From: Paracoccus onubensis
Lineage (GTDB): Bacteria; Pseudomonadota; Alphaproteobacteria; Rhodobacterales; Rhodobacteraceae
NCBI RefSeq assembly: GCF_003591515.1
Contig: NZ_QZCG01000007.1
Span: 208,504 to 272,503 of the forward strand
DNA: 64,000 nucleotides
Direction of reading: 5' to 3'
The translations under genes and the position numbers were made by a program. A model generated the notes under the pieces. That model was not told where the DNA came from. It was given only the letters and a program-made list of their open reading frames with translations, and ran no database searches. Within the stretch, counting starts at the first letter, position 1. Every line of letters starts with the position of its first letter. Of this stretch, positions 37,157-46,727 are shown one piece after another.

Positions 37157-37804
37157 TCAGATCAGCAGAACCTGTGTGCCGATATTGGCAAAGCCGAACA
37201 ATTCCTTGATATGTTCGTTATACAGCCCGATGCAGCCATTCGACGATTTGCGCCCGATCTTACGGGTGTCGTGGGTGCCGTGGATTCGATAATATTGCCA
37301 GCTTAGCCACAGGGCGTGGGTGCCAAGCGGGTTGTCTGGTCCCGGCGGCACGAAGTCGGGCCATGCGGGATTGCTTTTCTTCATGGCAGGTGTCGGTGCC
37401 CAGGACGGTCCCTCGACCTTTTTGATGATCTCTGTCCTGCCCAGCCGCGTCAGATCCTTGCTGACCGGAATCGATGACGGGTAAACGCGGTAGGTGTTGC
37501 CATCCTCGGACCAGAAATGCACCGCGCGCGAGGTGATGTCACACAGGATCGCACCATTGGTCAGGTTGGTGAAATACGGACGCCAGTCCTGAGTGCGGAA
37601 GCTTGAGATATTGTGCCGCTGGTCTCCTTCGTTGTCGTATTGAACCATACCGGCATCGGGGGTGGCACCGTTTGCCGCGTCATAACTCGGCTGACCGGTA
37701 TTCGGGTCGAATTCCTGGGCGCGGCCCGGCAATGCCAGACCGGCGACTCCAATCGCGGCGGCCGAACCAAGAAAAGCCCGGCGGTTTAAGGCTGTACTGC
37801 TCAT
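37157..37804 (-). CDS. L,D-transpeptidase (YkuD domain), probable Tat substrate
   Basis: Periplasmic enzyme that forms 3-3 cross-links in peptidoglycan or attaches proteins to it. The 215-residue protein starts with LNRRAFLGSAAAIGVAGLAL, a twin-arginine signal. The YkuD domain ends with the diagnostic HGTHDTRKIGRKSSNGCIGL, with the catalytic Cys191 and upstream His. The ATG at 37804 has a GAGG box ten bases ahead. A second L,D-transpeptidase and a CAP lipoprotein follow at 38-39 kb, making a small envelope cluster. Confidence 0.9.
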   Translation of the reverse strand: MSSTALNRRAFLGSAAAIGVAGLALPGRAQEFDPNTGQPSYDAANGATPDAGMVQYDNEGDQRHNISSFRTQDWRPYFTNLTNGAILCDITSRAVHFWSEDGNTYRVYPSSIPVSKDLTRLGRTEIIKKVEGPSWAPTPAMKKSNPAWPDFVPPGPDNPLGTHALWLSWQYYRIHGTHDTRKIGRKSSNGCIGLYNEHIKELFGFANIGTQVLLI

Positions 37805-38026
37805 CAGCAAATATCCTCGTTCCTCTGACCGCTCTTTTCGGCGATCTCGTTACTACTTTGCCCAAACTGGTGATCGAGTATATAACGCTCCGGCAGATTT
37901 CTGCCAAATCAAACAGATGCGATAATTCCCATGCAGTTTACCCGCCGCGTTCACGGATTCTTGCGTTTGAACCAAGCCCGGCCATTCGGTAGATCTTGGA
38001 CCCAGAGCAGACAAGGGACAGCATAA

Positions 38027-38542
38027 ATGAAAAATATCAAGTTAATTCCAATAGTTGCGCTAATTGCGCTGGCTGCCTGTCAGCCGCGCTTGGCGCCGCA
38101 GCTTGGTCCGGACGGGCAACCGATGCCTGTTGCCTATAAGATTGATGCGCGTGAAGAGGCGGAAATTCCCAATCGAGTGTTGCAGCAGATCAACACTTTA
38201 CGGGCCAATGTTTCGTTAAGCCCGATGACGCTCGACCCGCAACTGAATGCGGCGGCATTGGCGCATTCGCGTGACATGTCGGCCCAGAACCGGGCATGGC
38301 ATTGGGGATCGGATGGTTCTTCGCCACTGGAGCGTGCGCGGCGACAGGGCTTTCAGGGAAATCTGATCGGCGAAAATATCTCGGAAACCTACGAGAACGA
38401 TATTCAGACCTTGAATGCGTGGATGGCCACGCGCGACACCCGCGACGTGATCATGCATCCTGATGCGGTCCAATTGGGGATCGCGTGGTATCAGGAAACC
38501 TCGGGCAAGATCTGGTGGACTCTGCTGACCGGTGGAAACTGA
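38027..38542 (+). CDS. CAP/SCP-domain lipoprotein
   Basis: A 171-residue lipoprotein with the lipobox ALAAC (Cys19). The CAP domain is evident in VLQQINTLRANVSLSPMTLDP, LAHSRDMSAQNRAWHWG and NLIGENISETYENDIQTL, ending VQLGIAWYQETSGKIWW; the conserved His and Glu of the CAP cavity are present. It is flanked by two convergent or divergent L,D-transpeptidases, which suggests a shared role in the wall or outer membrane; no enzymatic role is established for the family. Confidence 0.86.
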   Translation: MKNIKLIPIVALIALAACQPRLAPQLGPDGQPMPVAYKIDAREEAEIPNRVLQQINTLRANVSLSPMTLDPQLNAAALAHSRDMSAQNRAWHWGSDGSSPLERARRQGFQGNLIGENISETYENDIQTLNAWMATRDTRDVIMHPDAVQLGIAWYQETSGKIWWTLLTGGN

Positions 38543-38561
38543 TCACCGGTACAGCAATCAG

Positions 38562-38589
38562 AATGCCCCGGTCGTTCTGCCGGGGCATT
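38562..38589. terminator. Hairpin between convergent CAP lipoprotein and L,D-transpeptidase genes
   Basis: A perfect 10-bp stem, AATGCCCCGG and CCGGGGCATT, with an eight-base loop lies 19 bases past the plus-strand stop and 32 bases before the minus-strand stop. It can terminate both convergent transcripts, though only short T/A tracts flank it. Confidence 0.75.
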
Positions 38590-38621
38590 GGTATTCCGTT
38601 GCCGAGAACCCGACGATGATG

Positions 38622-39137
38622 TCAGGGATTGATGATGATCGGAACGCCGGTCGTGACCATTGCGAAGATCTCTTCGATCTCTTCGTCATTCACGGCAATA
38701 CAGCCGGCTGTCCAATCTTGCTTCTGATCGGCGAGTTGCCGGCCCTCGGGACCCCAACCGTGAATGAAAATGTCACCGCCGGCTTTTCTGCCCAGACTTT
38801 CAGCTAATGCAACCTGCTCCGGCCGCGGATAGGAGACGCCGACCGACAGGTGATAGCGGCTCCGCGGGTTGAAGCGGTCAATGAAATAGAGGCCTTCCGG
38901 CGTCTTGCCGTCACCCTCGAACTGCTTGGTGCCCACAGGGGCGAAGCCCAACCCGACATCATAGGCCTTGAGAACGGTTGTACCGCTTAACAGGTAAAGC
39001 CTGCGCTTTCCCTTGTTCACGACGATCTGTGTAACCGGCGGACCGGAATAGGTTTTGAATCTGCTTTTTGGCTTGCCACATGCTGCCATGAAAGCCAGCA
39101 CAGATAGCGCAACTGTGCGACGGGTTGCTCGATACAT
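38622..39137 (-). CDS. L,D-transpeptidase lipoprotein
   Basis: A 171-residue YkuD-domain protein with a lipoprotein signal (LAFMAAC). The domain has KRRLYLLSGTTVLKAYDVGL, KTPEGLYFIDRFNPRSRYHL, the histidine in DIFIHGWGPEG and the catalytic cysteine in DWTAGCIAVND (Cys146). Arg is absent from the classical SxGCxR motif, where Val/Asn occur instead, as in the ErfK/YbiS-like short members. Located downstream of the rRNA methyltransferase gene by about 60 bases. Confidence 0.88.
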   Translation of the reverse strand: MYRATRRTVALSVLAFMAACGKPKSRFKTYSGPPVTQIVVNKGKRRLYLLSGTTVLKAYDVGLGFAPVGTKQFEGDGKTPEGLYFIDRFNPRSRYHLSVGVSYPRPEQVALAESLGRKAGGDIFIHGWGPEGRQLADQKQDWTAGCIAVNDEEIEEIFAMVTTGVPIIINP

Positions 39138-39199
39138 CACTGCCTCTGGATTCTTTTATGTTTTATATGAACTTAATATCATACTCGGAGGTGATTTGA

Positions 39200-40423
39200 C
39201 TAGCGAAGTTGAAACTCGGCCACCGTTTCGACATGAGGCGACCAGCGGAACTGATCGACGACCTCGACCCTGGACAAGATATAGCCGCCGGAAGTTAAAA
39301 TTTTCGCATCCCTTGCGAAATTCACCGGATCACAGGCGATGAAGGCAATTCTGGAAACCCCCGAATTCGCGATTTCCCGGGCCTGGGCTTCGGCTCCATT
39401 GCGTGGCGGATCGATCACAATCGCGTCAAATCCGCGCAACTCACCGGCCTGAAGCGGGCGACGGGCGAGATCGCGAATCTCGGTAGTGACCCGCTGCAAC
39501 CCCTTGGCGCTTCGCCAGGCGGCATCCAATGCCTCAAGCGGTGCCGCTAGGCCCTCGACCGCATGAACCTGCGCGGTCTCGGCCAGCGGCAAGGTGAAGG
39601 TTCCGCAGCCTGCGAACAGATCGACGATCTTCCGGGCACCCGCTGTCATCCTGCATACCGCGGCGAGAAGAGCGGCTTCCGCTTCCGCTGTCGCCTGAAG
39701 GAACGCGCCGGGTGGCGGGATCAGCCGGCTACGCCCTATGGGCAGGGCAGGAGGACGGCGTGTGATGGCTTGACCATCCCAGTCGAGCCTTGCCAAATCC
39801 CCGGCTTCGCCAAGCTGCGCAAGATGATGAAACAGCACGGAATCCAGTGGCTTGCCGCCGGCGATGGCGACATCCAACCCTTCGGGTCCGTGAATGACGG
39901 TCATGCCAAGCTCTGCCGAGCGCGAGGCGCCTGCCGTGACGATCCGGCGCAGGATGGGCAATGCCTGCATGATGGCGGGATGCAGAACCTGACATTCCTG
40001 CAGATCGACGATGACACCGGATGCGCGCGCATGAAAGCCAAGCAGCGCCCCTTTTCTTGTCCTGCGTCCGGACAGAACCGCCCGACGTCGTGATCGTGGT
40101 GGCGAGACATGCGTCAGTTTAACCGGCGCCTCAAGCCCTTGTGCTGTCAATGCGGCTTCGACGATGCCGGTTTTCCAGCGGGAGGTGAACTCTTCCGACG
40201 CATGCATGAGCAAGCAACCACCGCAGGAACGATAATGCCGGCAAGCGGGCTTCACGCGATCGGGTGAGGGTGTCAGGATGCGCGGAGAGACGATCCGGCC
40301 GTCCCGCGCGTCCCCCTCGACATCTTCGCCGGGCAGGGTCAGGGCGGCAAGAGCACGTCGACCTTCGCTTATTGCGATGCCATCGCCGCGATGGCCAAGC
40401 CGGTCGATATGCCAAAGGCTCAT
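39200..40423 (-). CDS. TrmA/RlmD-family RNA (uracil-5-)-methyltransferase
   Basis: SAM-dependent 5-methyluridine methyltransferase for rRNA or tRNA, 407 residues. A cysteine-rich iron-sulfur region is seen in CRHYRSCGGC (61-70) with a further Cys in LQECQVL; the methyltransferase domain has IVDLFAGCGTFTLPLA, DAIVIDPPRNGAE and the nucleophile in FIACDPVNFARD (Cys364). The N-terminal TRAM domain is shortened to GHRGDGIA. In alphaproteobacteria such enzymes modify 23S rRNA, but the exact position is not decidable here. Overlaps the upstream ABC transporter by four bases. Confidence 0.88.
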   Translation of the reverse strand: MSLWHIDRLGHRGDGIAISEGRRALAALTLPGEDVEGDARDGRIVSPRILTPSPDRVKPACRHYRSCGGCLLMHASEEFTSRWKTGIVEAALTAQGLEAPVKLTHVSPPRSRRRAVLSGRRTRKGALLGFHARASGVIVDLQECQVLHPAIMQALPILRRIVTAGASRSAELGMTVIHGPEGLDVAIAGGKPLDSVLFHHLAQLGEAGDLARLDWDGQAITRRPPALPIGRSRLIPPPGAFLQATAEAEAALLAAVCRMTAGARKIVDLFAGCGTFTLPLAETAQVHAVEGLAAPLEALDAAWRSAKGLQRVTTEIRDLARRPLQAGELRGFDAIVIDPPRNGAEAQAREIANSGVSRIAFIACDPVNFARDAKILTSGGYILSRVEVVDQFRWSPHVETVAEFQLR

Positions 40424-42264
40424 TCGGCGGCCTCTTCAGTGCCCAGAAAACCGCCTGACTGCCGGTTCCAATAGAGTGCATAAAGGCCGGAATTTGCCAG
40501 AAGCTGTTCATGCGTGCCTTGCTCGATGATCTGTCCGGCATCCAGAACGACGATCCGGTCAAGCTCGGCAATGGTCGAAAGCCTGTGAGCGATCGCGAGA
40601 ACGGTCTTGCCATGCATGGCGCGGACCAGTGCCTCCTGAATCTGTGCTTCGATCTCGCTGTCCAGGGCGCTTGTGGCTTCGTCCAGAACCAGTATGGGCG
40701 CATCTTTCAGAAAGGCGCGGGCGATGGCGATCCGCTGACGCTGCCCGCCGGAAAGTTTGACGCCGCGTTCGCCCAGATGGGCATCGTATCCTTTCCGCCC
40801 GGCATGGTCCTGAAGTTCAAGGATGAAATCATGCGCCTCTGCGGCACGGGCTGCGGCCTCGACTTCCGCCTGTGTCGCATCGGGGCGGCCATAAAGGATA
40901 TTGTCGCGCGCCGACCGGTTGAACATTGCGGTTTCCTGCGTAACCATGCCGATCTGACGGCGCAGGCTTTCCTGGGTGATTTTCCGCAGGTCGGTCGAGT
41001 CGATGCGGATACTGCCGGACTCGACATCGTACAGCCGGAGCAAAAGCGCGACCAGGGTCGATTTTCCCGCGCCTGATGCGCCGACAATCCCAACCTTTTC
41101 GCCCGGCGCGATATGCAGGTTGATCCCCTGCAATCCACCCGATCCGCGCCCATAGGAAAAACTGACATCGCGGAACTCGATCCTGCCTTCGGTCAGAACT
41201 TTGGGTAAGGCCTCGGGATCGTCTGTCAGGCCGTGCGGAGACGAAAGCGTGTGCATCCCATCCTCGACCTCGCCGATACTGCCCCAGATTCCCATCATTG
41301 CCATACTGATCCAGCCGGTCATCTGGCTAAGCCTCATGGCAATGGCGCCCGCTGCGGCGATATCGCCCGGTGTGGCCAGTCCCTGCCGCCACAGGATGAT
41401 GGAGCCGCCGATCAGGATCACCGGTAAAAGTCCGGCGATGAACATCAGCGAAACGCGAAATGAACTGCTGACGACGCCGAAATCCAGCGCACGCTCGCGA
41501 AATCCCGACATTGCACCTAATGCAGCACGATCTTCGTATTCGTCATGCGCGAATAATTTGACGGTCTTGATATTGGTGATCGTATCCACGACCTGACCGG
41601 TGATCATTGCCCGGGCGGATGCCCGAGCGCTGGATTTCGAGCGGATGCGGGGCAGAAAGAACCGGATCAGCCCGAGATAGGCCCCTAGCCAGATAATCAG
41701 CGTCACCGCCCCCCAGCCATCGACCGAAATCAGGAACACGGCCGAGCCCAGGACCGTGGCCAGCCCGAATGTCACCGCATTGATCAGTTCGACAGTGACA
41801 TCGGTCACGGCACGCGCCGTCTGCATCTGTTTTTGCGCCAGCCTGCCTGCGAAATCGTTATCGAAGAAGGTGACGGAATGCCCCATCGTCCAGCGGTGCA
41901 GCCGCGACAGGACAAGCGGCAGGACATTGGGCCCGACGACCACGCCAGAACTCGCCGAGGATATGCCGAAAATCATCGGCCTCAACAGCAGGTAGAAACC
42001 AAGGAACGCCACGATCAGCAGGCCGTTATCGCTCCAGAGCGAGGCAGGGTTGCCGATGGCGACCGCGTCGATCACCCAGCCCAGCAGGACCGCTGCGAAA
42101 ACATCTGCCACCCCCGCAAGCGCCGAGGCTACCGCCGCCAGCGCCAGTCCCGGCCATGCGCCTGCAAGGCACCAGCCGAAAAAGGCAAGCAGGCGCTGCG
42201 GAGGCGGGCCATCGGCGGGCTTGAAGGCATCGATCAACTGACCAAGACGGTAATACGGTTTCAT
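40420..42264 (-). CDS. ABC exporter, fused membrane and ATPase domains
   Basis: A 614-residue half-transporter that works as a homodimer or heterodimer in the inner membrane. Start MKPYYRLGQLIDAF overlaps the cca stop by four bases; the longer frame from 42336 would lie within cca. Six membrane helices occupy residues about 30-330, then Walker [12 protein letters not shown], signature LSGGQRQRIAIARAF and Walker B ILVLDEATSALD. The overall character is of the multidrug/lipid exporter subfamily (MsbA/MdlB-like). Being inside an operon with RNA-processing and chaperone genes gives no clue to its substrate. Confidence 0.9.
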   Translation of the reverse strand: MKPYYRLGQLIDAFKPADGPPPQRLLAFFGWCLAGAWPGLALAAVASALAGVADVFAAVLLGWVIDAVAIGNPASLWSDNGLLIVAFLGFYLLLRPMIFGISSASSGVVVGPNVLPLVLSRLHRWTMGHSVTFFDNDFAGRLAQKQMQTARAVTDVTVELINAVTFGLATVLGSAVFLISVDGWGAVTLIIWLGAYLGLIRFFLPRIRSKSSARASARAMITGQVVDTITNIKTVKLFAHDEYEDRAALGAMSGFRERALDFGVVSSSFRVSLMFIAGLLPVILIGGSIILWRQGLATPGDIAAAGAIAMRLSQMTGWISMAMMGIWGSIGEVEDGMHTLSSPHGLTDDPEALPKVLTEGRIEFRDVSFSYGRGSGGLQGINLHIAPGEKVGIVGASGAGKSTLVALLLRLYDVESGSIRIDSTDLRKITQESLRRQIGMVTQETAMFNRSARDNILYGRPDATQAEVEAAARAAEAHDFILELQDHAGRKGYDAHLGERGVKLSGGQRQRIAIARAFLKDAPILVLDEATSALDSEIEAQIQEALVRAMHGKTVLAIAHRLSTIAELDRIVVLDAGQIIEQGTHEQLLANSGLYALYWNRQSGGFLGTEEAAE

Positions 42265-43430
42265 TCGCCTGCTCCTGCACTCAATGCTGCCGCGACCAGT
42301 TCGGATTTGGTCAGGGCGAAGCCGCTGGCGATCCACCGGGTCTCGGCGGCCTGCAATGCGCGTCCCAATGCGGGGCCTTCAAGTTTCGGTTGCAGATCAC
42401 GGGCACTGATCGGAAGTTTCGCCTTCGAGGCGCGGATAAGCTGATCCTGCCAGTCGGCGGGCAGTTTCACTCCTTTTGCTCCGACCAGAAGAATGTAATC
42501 CGTCGCGGCAGATACGCCAAGACGATATCCCGCCTCCTCCGGCGTCCAATCCGCGCCCAAAGCCCGCGCCAATGCTTCCTGTGCCCGCATCTCATCCTTC
42601 GATAACCGCAATTCGGCGCTGCACTCCCTGCCATTGCTCAGCGCGGCAAGGCGGCGGGGCCAGGATGGCGGAACCCGTTCGCGCGTTTCAATTTCGACCA
42701 GAGCGGCAATGGCGTCCGGCTGTGCATCAACCAGGATCTGATCAAGCACGCCGGTCTGCTTCATCAGCCTGATTGACGCGACGGGATCGGGCGCTGCCAG
42801 CAGTTTCCTGATTTCGCTGCCGATACGTTCGCGGGCGATACGCGCCAGTCCGTGTTTCAGTGCGGCGCAGGCGGCAACCGCTTCGGGCGAGGCCTCTTCT
42901 CCGTACCATGCAAGAAAGCGAAAGAATCGCAGAATTCGCAGATAATCCTCTTGAATTCGCTGCTCGGCTTGGCCGACAAAACGCAGCCTTTTCGCGGTCA
43001 GATCCGGCAATCCGCCAACCGGATCGATGACATGTCCATCCCGGTCGGCATAAAGCGCGTTCATGGTGAAATCGCGGCGACGGGCATCTTCTTCCAGACT
43101 ATCCGAGAATGTCACGACCGCATGACGCCCGTCGGTTTCGATATCGCGGCGGAATGTCGTGACCTCGAAGCCCAGCCCATCCGCAATGACCGTAATCGTA
43201 CCATGCTCGATGCCCGTCGGGACCGGTTTCAGCCCCGCATCGGCCGCCAATTGCGCGACCTGATCGGGCAGGGCATCCGTGGCGATATCGATATCGTCAA
43301 CCGGCTGGCCAAGCAGCGCGTTGCGCACTGCTCCGCCCACCAGATAGGCACGATTTCCCCGCGCCTCGATCGCATCCAGAACCGCGAGCAGCGTCGGATC
43401 GCTCAGGATATCCGCGGGAAGACGGGTCAT
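42261..43430 (-). CDS. cca: CCA tRNA nucleotidyltransferase / poly(A) polymerase family
   Basis: Class II nucleotidyltransferase, 389 residues, that adds or repairs the 3' CCA of tRNA (or polyadenylates RNA). The N-terminal head has LVGGAVRNALLGQPVDDIDI with the helical-turn glycines 32-33 and the catalytic Asp46/Asp48, then EDARRRDFTMNALY and RIQEDYLRILRFFRF. The start overlaps the Nudix gene stop by four bases; the longer frame from 43523 lies inside that gene. Because the encoded tRNA-Leu already carries CCA, the role here is mainly repair if all tRNAs do. Confidence 0.9.
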   Translation of the reverse strand: MTRLPADILSDPTLLAVLDAIEARGNRAYLVGGAVRNALLGQPVDDIDIATDALPDQVAQLAADAGLKPVPTGIEHGTITVIADGLGFEVTTFRRDIETDGRHAVVTFSDSLEEDARRRDFTMNALYADRDGHVIDPVGGLPDLTAKRLRFVGQAEQRIQEDYLRILRFFRFLAWYGEEASPEAVAACAALKHGLARIARERIGSEIRKLLAAPDPVASIRLMKQTGVLDQILVDAQPDAIAALVEIETRERVPPSWPRRLAALSNGRECSAELRLSKDEMRAQEALARALGADWTPEEAGYRLGVSAATDYILLVGAKGVKLPADWQDQLIRASKAKLPISARDLQPKLEGPALGRALQAAETRWIASGFALTKSELVAAALSAGAGE

Positions 43431-44017
43431 GATTGCAGCCTTCTGGCCAATCCCAGCAGGATACGTGCCGTCGCCCCCCACAGGTAATAGGGGCCATAGG
43501 GCGCTATGGGATAACTGCGCCACCCTTCCCGCCAGCGGCGTTGCTCGACGCGGTAGCTGGTCGGATCGCTGATATGCGCGAAGGGAAGAGTGAACACCTC
43601 TTCGACTTCGCCCGGCTCGGCGATGGGGGTGAACGTGCCACGGATGATCCCCAGGACCGGAGTCACGGAAAAACCCGTCACGGTCCGGTGAGAGGGCAGG
43701 GTACCCAGCAGATCAACTTGTGCCGGGTCAAGACCGACTTCTTCCTGCGCCTCGCGCAAGGCGGCGGCAATCTCGTCGCGGTCGCCCGGATCGACTTTGC
43801 CGCCCGGCAAGGCGATCTGTCCGGGATGGTGACGCAGCCCCGATGCCCGCTTGGTCAGCACCAGCCGCCCGTCATCCTCGTGAAACGCTGCCAGCACGCC
43901 GGCAGGCCGCAAAGGCACGTCCGGAGGCGTGACATCGTTCAGTTCGTAATCCGAACTTGGCTTTGCATTTCCTGTCAAAGCCCTGTGCAGCAGTTCTTCT
44001 GACCAGTTGGGCTTCAC
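43427..44017 (-). CDS. CoA pyrophosphatase-type Nudix hydrolase
   Basis: A 196-residue Nudix protein of the NudL/Pcd1 subgroup, which cleaves coenzyme A or its derivatives. The CoA-type motif LTKRASGLRHHPGQIALPGG leads into the Nudix box GGKVDPGDRDEIAAALREAQ and EEVGL. The start is a GTG overlapping the hslO stop (GTGA), and its own stop overlaps the cca start, so it is coupled on both sides. Confidence 0.9.
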   Translation of the reverse strand: MKPNWSEELLHRALTGNAKPSSDYELNDVTPPDVPLRPAGVLAAFHEDDGRLVLTKRASGLRHHPGQIALPGGKVDPGDRDEIAAALREAQEEVGLDPAQVDLLGTLPSHRTVTGFSVTPVLGIIRGTFTPIAEPGEVEEVFTLPFAHISDPTSYRVEQRRWREGWRSYPIAPYGPYYLWGATARILLGLARRLQS

Positions 44018-45039
44018 GTGCCGGTTCCATCGCTTCCGGGGTCGATCGGATCACCATTGGCATCGACCGTGGCCTCAAAACCAAGGCTGTTCGGGTCCAG
44101 TTCGTAATGTGCGCCGCAAAACTGACAATCGGCGGTCACGATGCCCTCTTTGGTGGTCATATGGGCGATATCCTTGGCCGAATAGATTGCCAATGTGTCG
44201 CGAACCCTGTCGGCTGTACAGGAACAGCCGAATTCGATCCGCTGAGGATCGTAGACGCGCGGGGTTTCTTCGTGGAACAGCCGCAACAGCAGATCGGTGG
44301 GCCCGACATTGGGACCGATGAGTTCCAGTTGCTCGACCGTATCCAGAAGCAAGTTGGCCCGGTTCCAATCCTCGGATTCTTCGCCTTGCAGAATATCTGC
44401 CGCCTCGATCAGCCCTTGTTCACCGCTCCCGCCGTCGGATTCCTCCATCGGTTGCGTCGGCAAGGTTTGCAGCATGATGCCTCCGGCGCGCCAATGCTCG
44501 GGCTGACCGGAAAGCTGCGAGCGCCCATAGGCCAGTGAAAACCGCGAGGGCAATTGTTCGGACTGGGCGAAATAGGTTTGCGCGCAGGCCGAAAGCGATC
44601 CTCCGGTCAGGGGGGTGATGCCCTGATAGGGCTGCATATCCTGTCCCTGATGGATCAGGATCGCGAAATATCCGTCGCCGATCTGTCCGAATGCCGGGCC
44701 GTCATCCAGTCTGTCTTCGTCGAAACTCGCCCAGGCGCGGATCCGGGCGGATTCGTCCTCACCTTCGGGGGCATAGTAATCTGCCGCGATCGTTCGGACC
44801 GCGCCGTTGCCGCGCACCTGCAGGCTTAGCTTCCAGCGCAGCTTGATCGTCGGGCCTATCAGGGCTGCAAGCAAGGCCAGTTCCGCGACAAGGGTACTGA
44901 CCTGTGCCGGGTAATTGTGGCGCGACAGGATATGATCCAGCACGCCGTCCAGTCGCGCAATGCGGCCGCGGATATCCGAGCGGTCGAACTGGAAGGGCAG
45001 AACGGTGTCGTCCCAGGCGATCTGGTTGATTGTGTTCAT
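44014..45039 (-). CDS. hslO: Redox-regulated chaperone Hsp33
   Basis: Holdase chaperone activated by oxidation. From MNTINQIAWDDTVLPF it is 341 residues. The C-terminal redox switch is visible as CSC (in FGCSCTADRV) and CQFC (in TADCQFCGAHYEL), which bind zinc when reduced. The N-terminal dimer domain has HNYPAQVSTLVAELALLAAL. First gene of a five-gene run (hslO, Nudix, cca, ABC exporter, RNA methyltransferase) whose members each overlap by four bases. Confidence 0.94.
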   Translation of the reverse strand: MNTINQIAWDDTVLPFQFDRSDIRGRIARLDGVLDHILSRHNYPAQVSTLVAELALLAALIGPTIKLRWKLSLQVRGNGAVRTIAADYYAPEGEDESARIRAWASFDEDRLDDGPAFGQIGDGYFAILIHQGQDMQPYQGITPLTGGSLSACAQTYFAQSEQLPSRFSLAYGRSQLSGQPEHWRAGGIMLQTLPTQPMEESDGGSGEQGLIEAADILQGEESEDWNRANLLLDTVEQLELIGPNVGPTDLLLRLFHEETPRVYDPQRIEFGCSCTADRVRDTLAIYSAKDIAHMTTKEGIVTADCQFCGAHYELDPNSLGFEATVDANGDPIDPGSDGTGT

Positions 45040-45156
45040 GACAGATCCTTGAAATTGCATTTGGCCCGCGATTGCGGGCCGGGTTGGCGCTAATATATGC
45101 GTTTTTGCAGCAATCCCAAGGGGGAACCGGCGGCATTTCCCGCCGGCATCCCTGGA

Positions 45157-46668
45157 TCACTTGGAGAGCAGGGCCGAGAATTCCTGATCCAGTTTCGCAA
45201 GTGCGGCGTCGATATGTCCGCGCCTGTCCGCAATCCATGTATCCTGTGCGGCGATGCGGTCTTGCGCGTCCTTGAGCATCCGTTCGATCTCGCTGGGCTG
45301 TGGTCCGCCTATGGTCGCGCGGTTCCCAATGATCGCGACAGGGTCCAGTGCAGCGCGGAATTCTTCTTCGCTCAGGGGGAGTTCCTGTGGATAATCCGTG
45401 TCCTTGACCGTTTCCGCATAGATGCGTTGCGCGTCGCTATAAGGAAAATCCAACGGGCCGATGCCCTCGTTCCGGGCATGGGTGACGATTTCCGAGGCGA
45501 CATGATGGCCTTCGCGGAAGGGCAGGCCATGTTCCCGCATCAGGATATCGGCAACCTCCTGCGAGGCTGTCCAGTCGCTGTTCACCTCTTCCAGCGCCCG
45601 CTCGGAATTGATGACCAATGCGTTCAGTACCTTTTCGAACTCCCCCAGCGTGGCGATTGCGGCATCGACGATTTCGGAATTGTCTTCCACCTCCTTGGGA
45701 TCGGGCATCCCGGGCGTCAGATTATGGGTCTGAAAGACCGGTCCGGTCGCGAGGGCAATCGTCCGCGAGGCCGCGCTGCGGGTACCGTTCAGCAGGCCCG
45801 GATTCCGTTTCTGCGGCATTGCGGAGGAAACATAGGTATTCCCGTCGCCTTCCTCGAGCAGGATCCACGGGCGCGTCTGGGCATATTGCGTCATTATGTC
45901 TTCAATGAAATTGCCGGTATGAAGCGCGATGGAGGTGACGATCTGCGCCACCTCGACCGGCTGGTCCATCGACGAAATCTGCGAGGCGTCATAGGCGTTG
46001 TCCACCAATGCGGCAAAGCCCAGATAATCCGCCATGCGCTGCCGGTTCAAAGGCCAGCTTGTGCCATTCAGAACCGTTGTGCCCATAGCCGAGCGGTCGA
46101 TTCGTGCATAGGCTTCACGGATGCGCTGGGCATCGCGGTCAAGCCCGGCGGCATGTCCCAGAAGGTAATGCGCAAAACTGTTGGGCTGCGCCGCGACGCC
46201 ATTGGTGTAATTCGGAACGATGGTGTCTTTGTGCTCGGCCGCAAGCCCGATTATCGTGGCGGACGTCTTGTTTAACTGATCCGCGAGTTCCAGCAACTTG
46301 TCGCGCTGAATCGCCGCGCGGTAAGTGGCGTGCATGTCCTGACTGGAGCGTCCGGCGTGAACCAGTGTGACCTCGAGCCCGCCCGCCTCGATCCAGAGCG
46401 GCTCGAATTTGATGACCGCGCTGGGGCGTTCTCCATCGGGTTGATTGCCCGCGTCGATGACCTCTTGCAACGCGCTGGCTATTCCGGGCGTGTCCTCTTT
46501 CGGCAGCAGACCTTCATTACTGTTGATGATTATGCTGGCCTTGTTGATTTCTCCCAGCCAGAAGAACTCATCGCGTTCCTCGGCCTGTGCGATAGAAACG
46601 CCGCCGGCCAACGCGCTCCCCATTGCGAGCGACCGGACCAGTATCGACAGGTTGCGCTGTTGGATCAT
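45157..46668 (-). CDS. Exported argininosuccinate lyase-like protein
   Basis: A 503-residue member of the fumarase/aspartase superfamily. It shows the superfamily signature SSAMPQKRNP with the flexible-loop serine, plus GLAAEHKDTIVPNYTNG and VSAS-type regions of the argininosuccinate lyase branch (QDMHATYRAAIQRDKLLEL, HGLPFREGHHVASEIV). Unusually, the N-terminus is a signal peptide (IQQRNLSILVRSLAMGSALA, cut after AQA), so the enzyme should work in the periplasm. I take the ATG at 46668; an in-frame start ten codons upstream exists. C-N lyases acting on aminopolycarboxylates such as EDDS lyase belong to the same branch; the true substrate is unknown. A palindrome lies about 60 bases upstream. 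Confidence 0.82.
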   Translation of the reverse strand: MIQQRNLSILVRSLAMGSALAGGVSIAQAEERDEFFWLGEINKASIIINSNEGLLPKEDTPGIASALQEVIDAGNQPDGERPSAVIKFEPLWIEAGGLEVTLVHAGRSSQDMHATYRAAIQRDKLLELADQLNKTSATIIGLAAEHKDTIVPNYTNGVAAQPNSFAHYLLGHAAGLDRDAQRIREAYARIDRSAMGTTVLNGTSWPLNRQRMADYLGFAALVDNAYDASQISSMDQPVEVAQIVTSIALHTGNFIEDIMTQYAQTRPWILLEEGDGNTYVSSAMPQKRNPGLLNGTRSAASRTIALATGPVFQTHNLTPGMPDPKEVEDNSEIVDAAIATLGEFEKVLNALVINSERALEEVNSDWTASQEVADILMREHGLPFREGHHVASEIVTHARNEGIGPLDFPYSDAQRIYAETVKDTDYPQELPLSEEEFRAALDPVAIIGNRATIGGPQPSEIERMLKDAQDRIAAQDTWIADRRGHIDAALAKLDQEFSALLSK

Positions 46669-46727
46669 TTTCTTCCCCTCTTCCCATTTGCGCCACAAGG
46701 ATCACATGGAAGTGAGCGGGGTAACAA

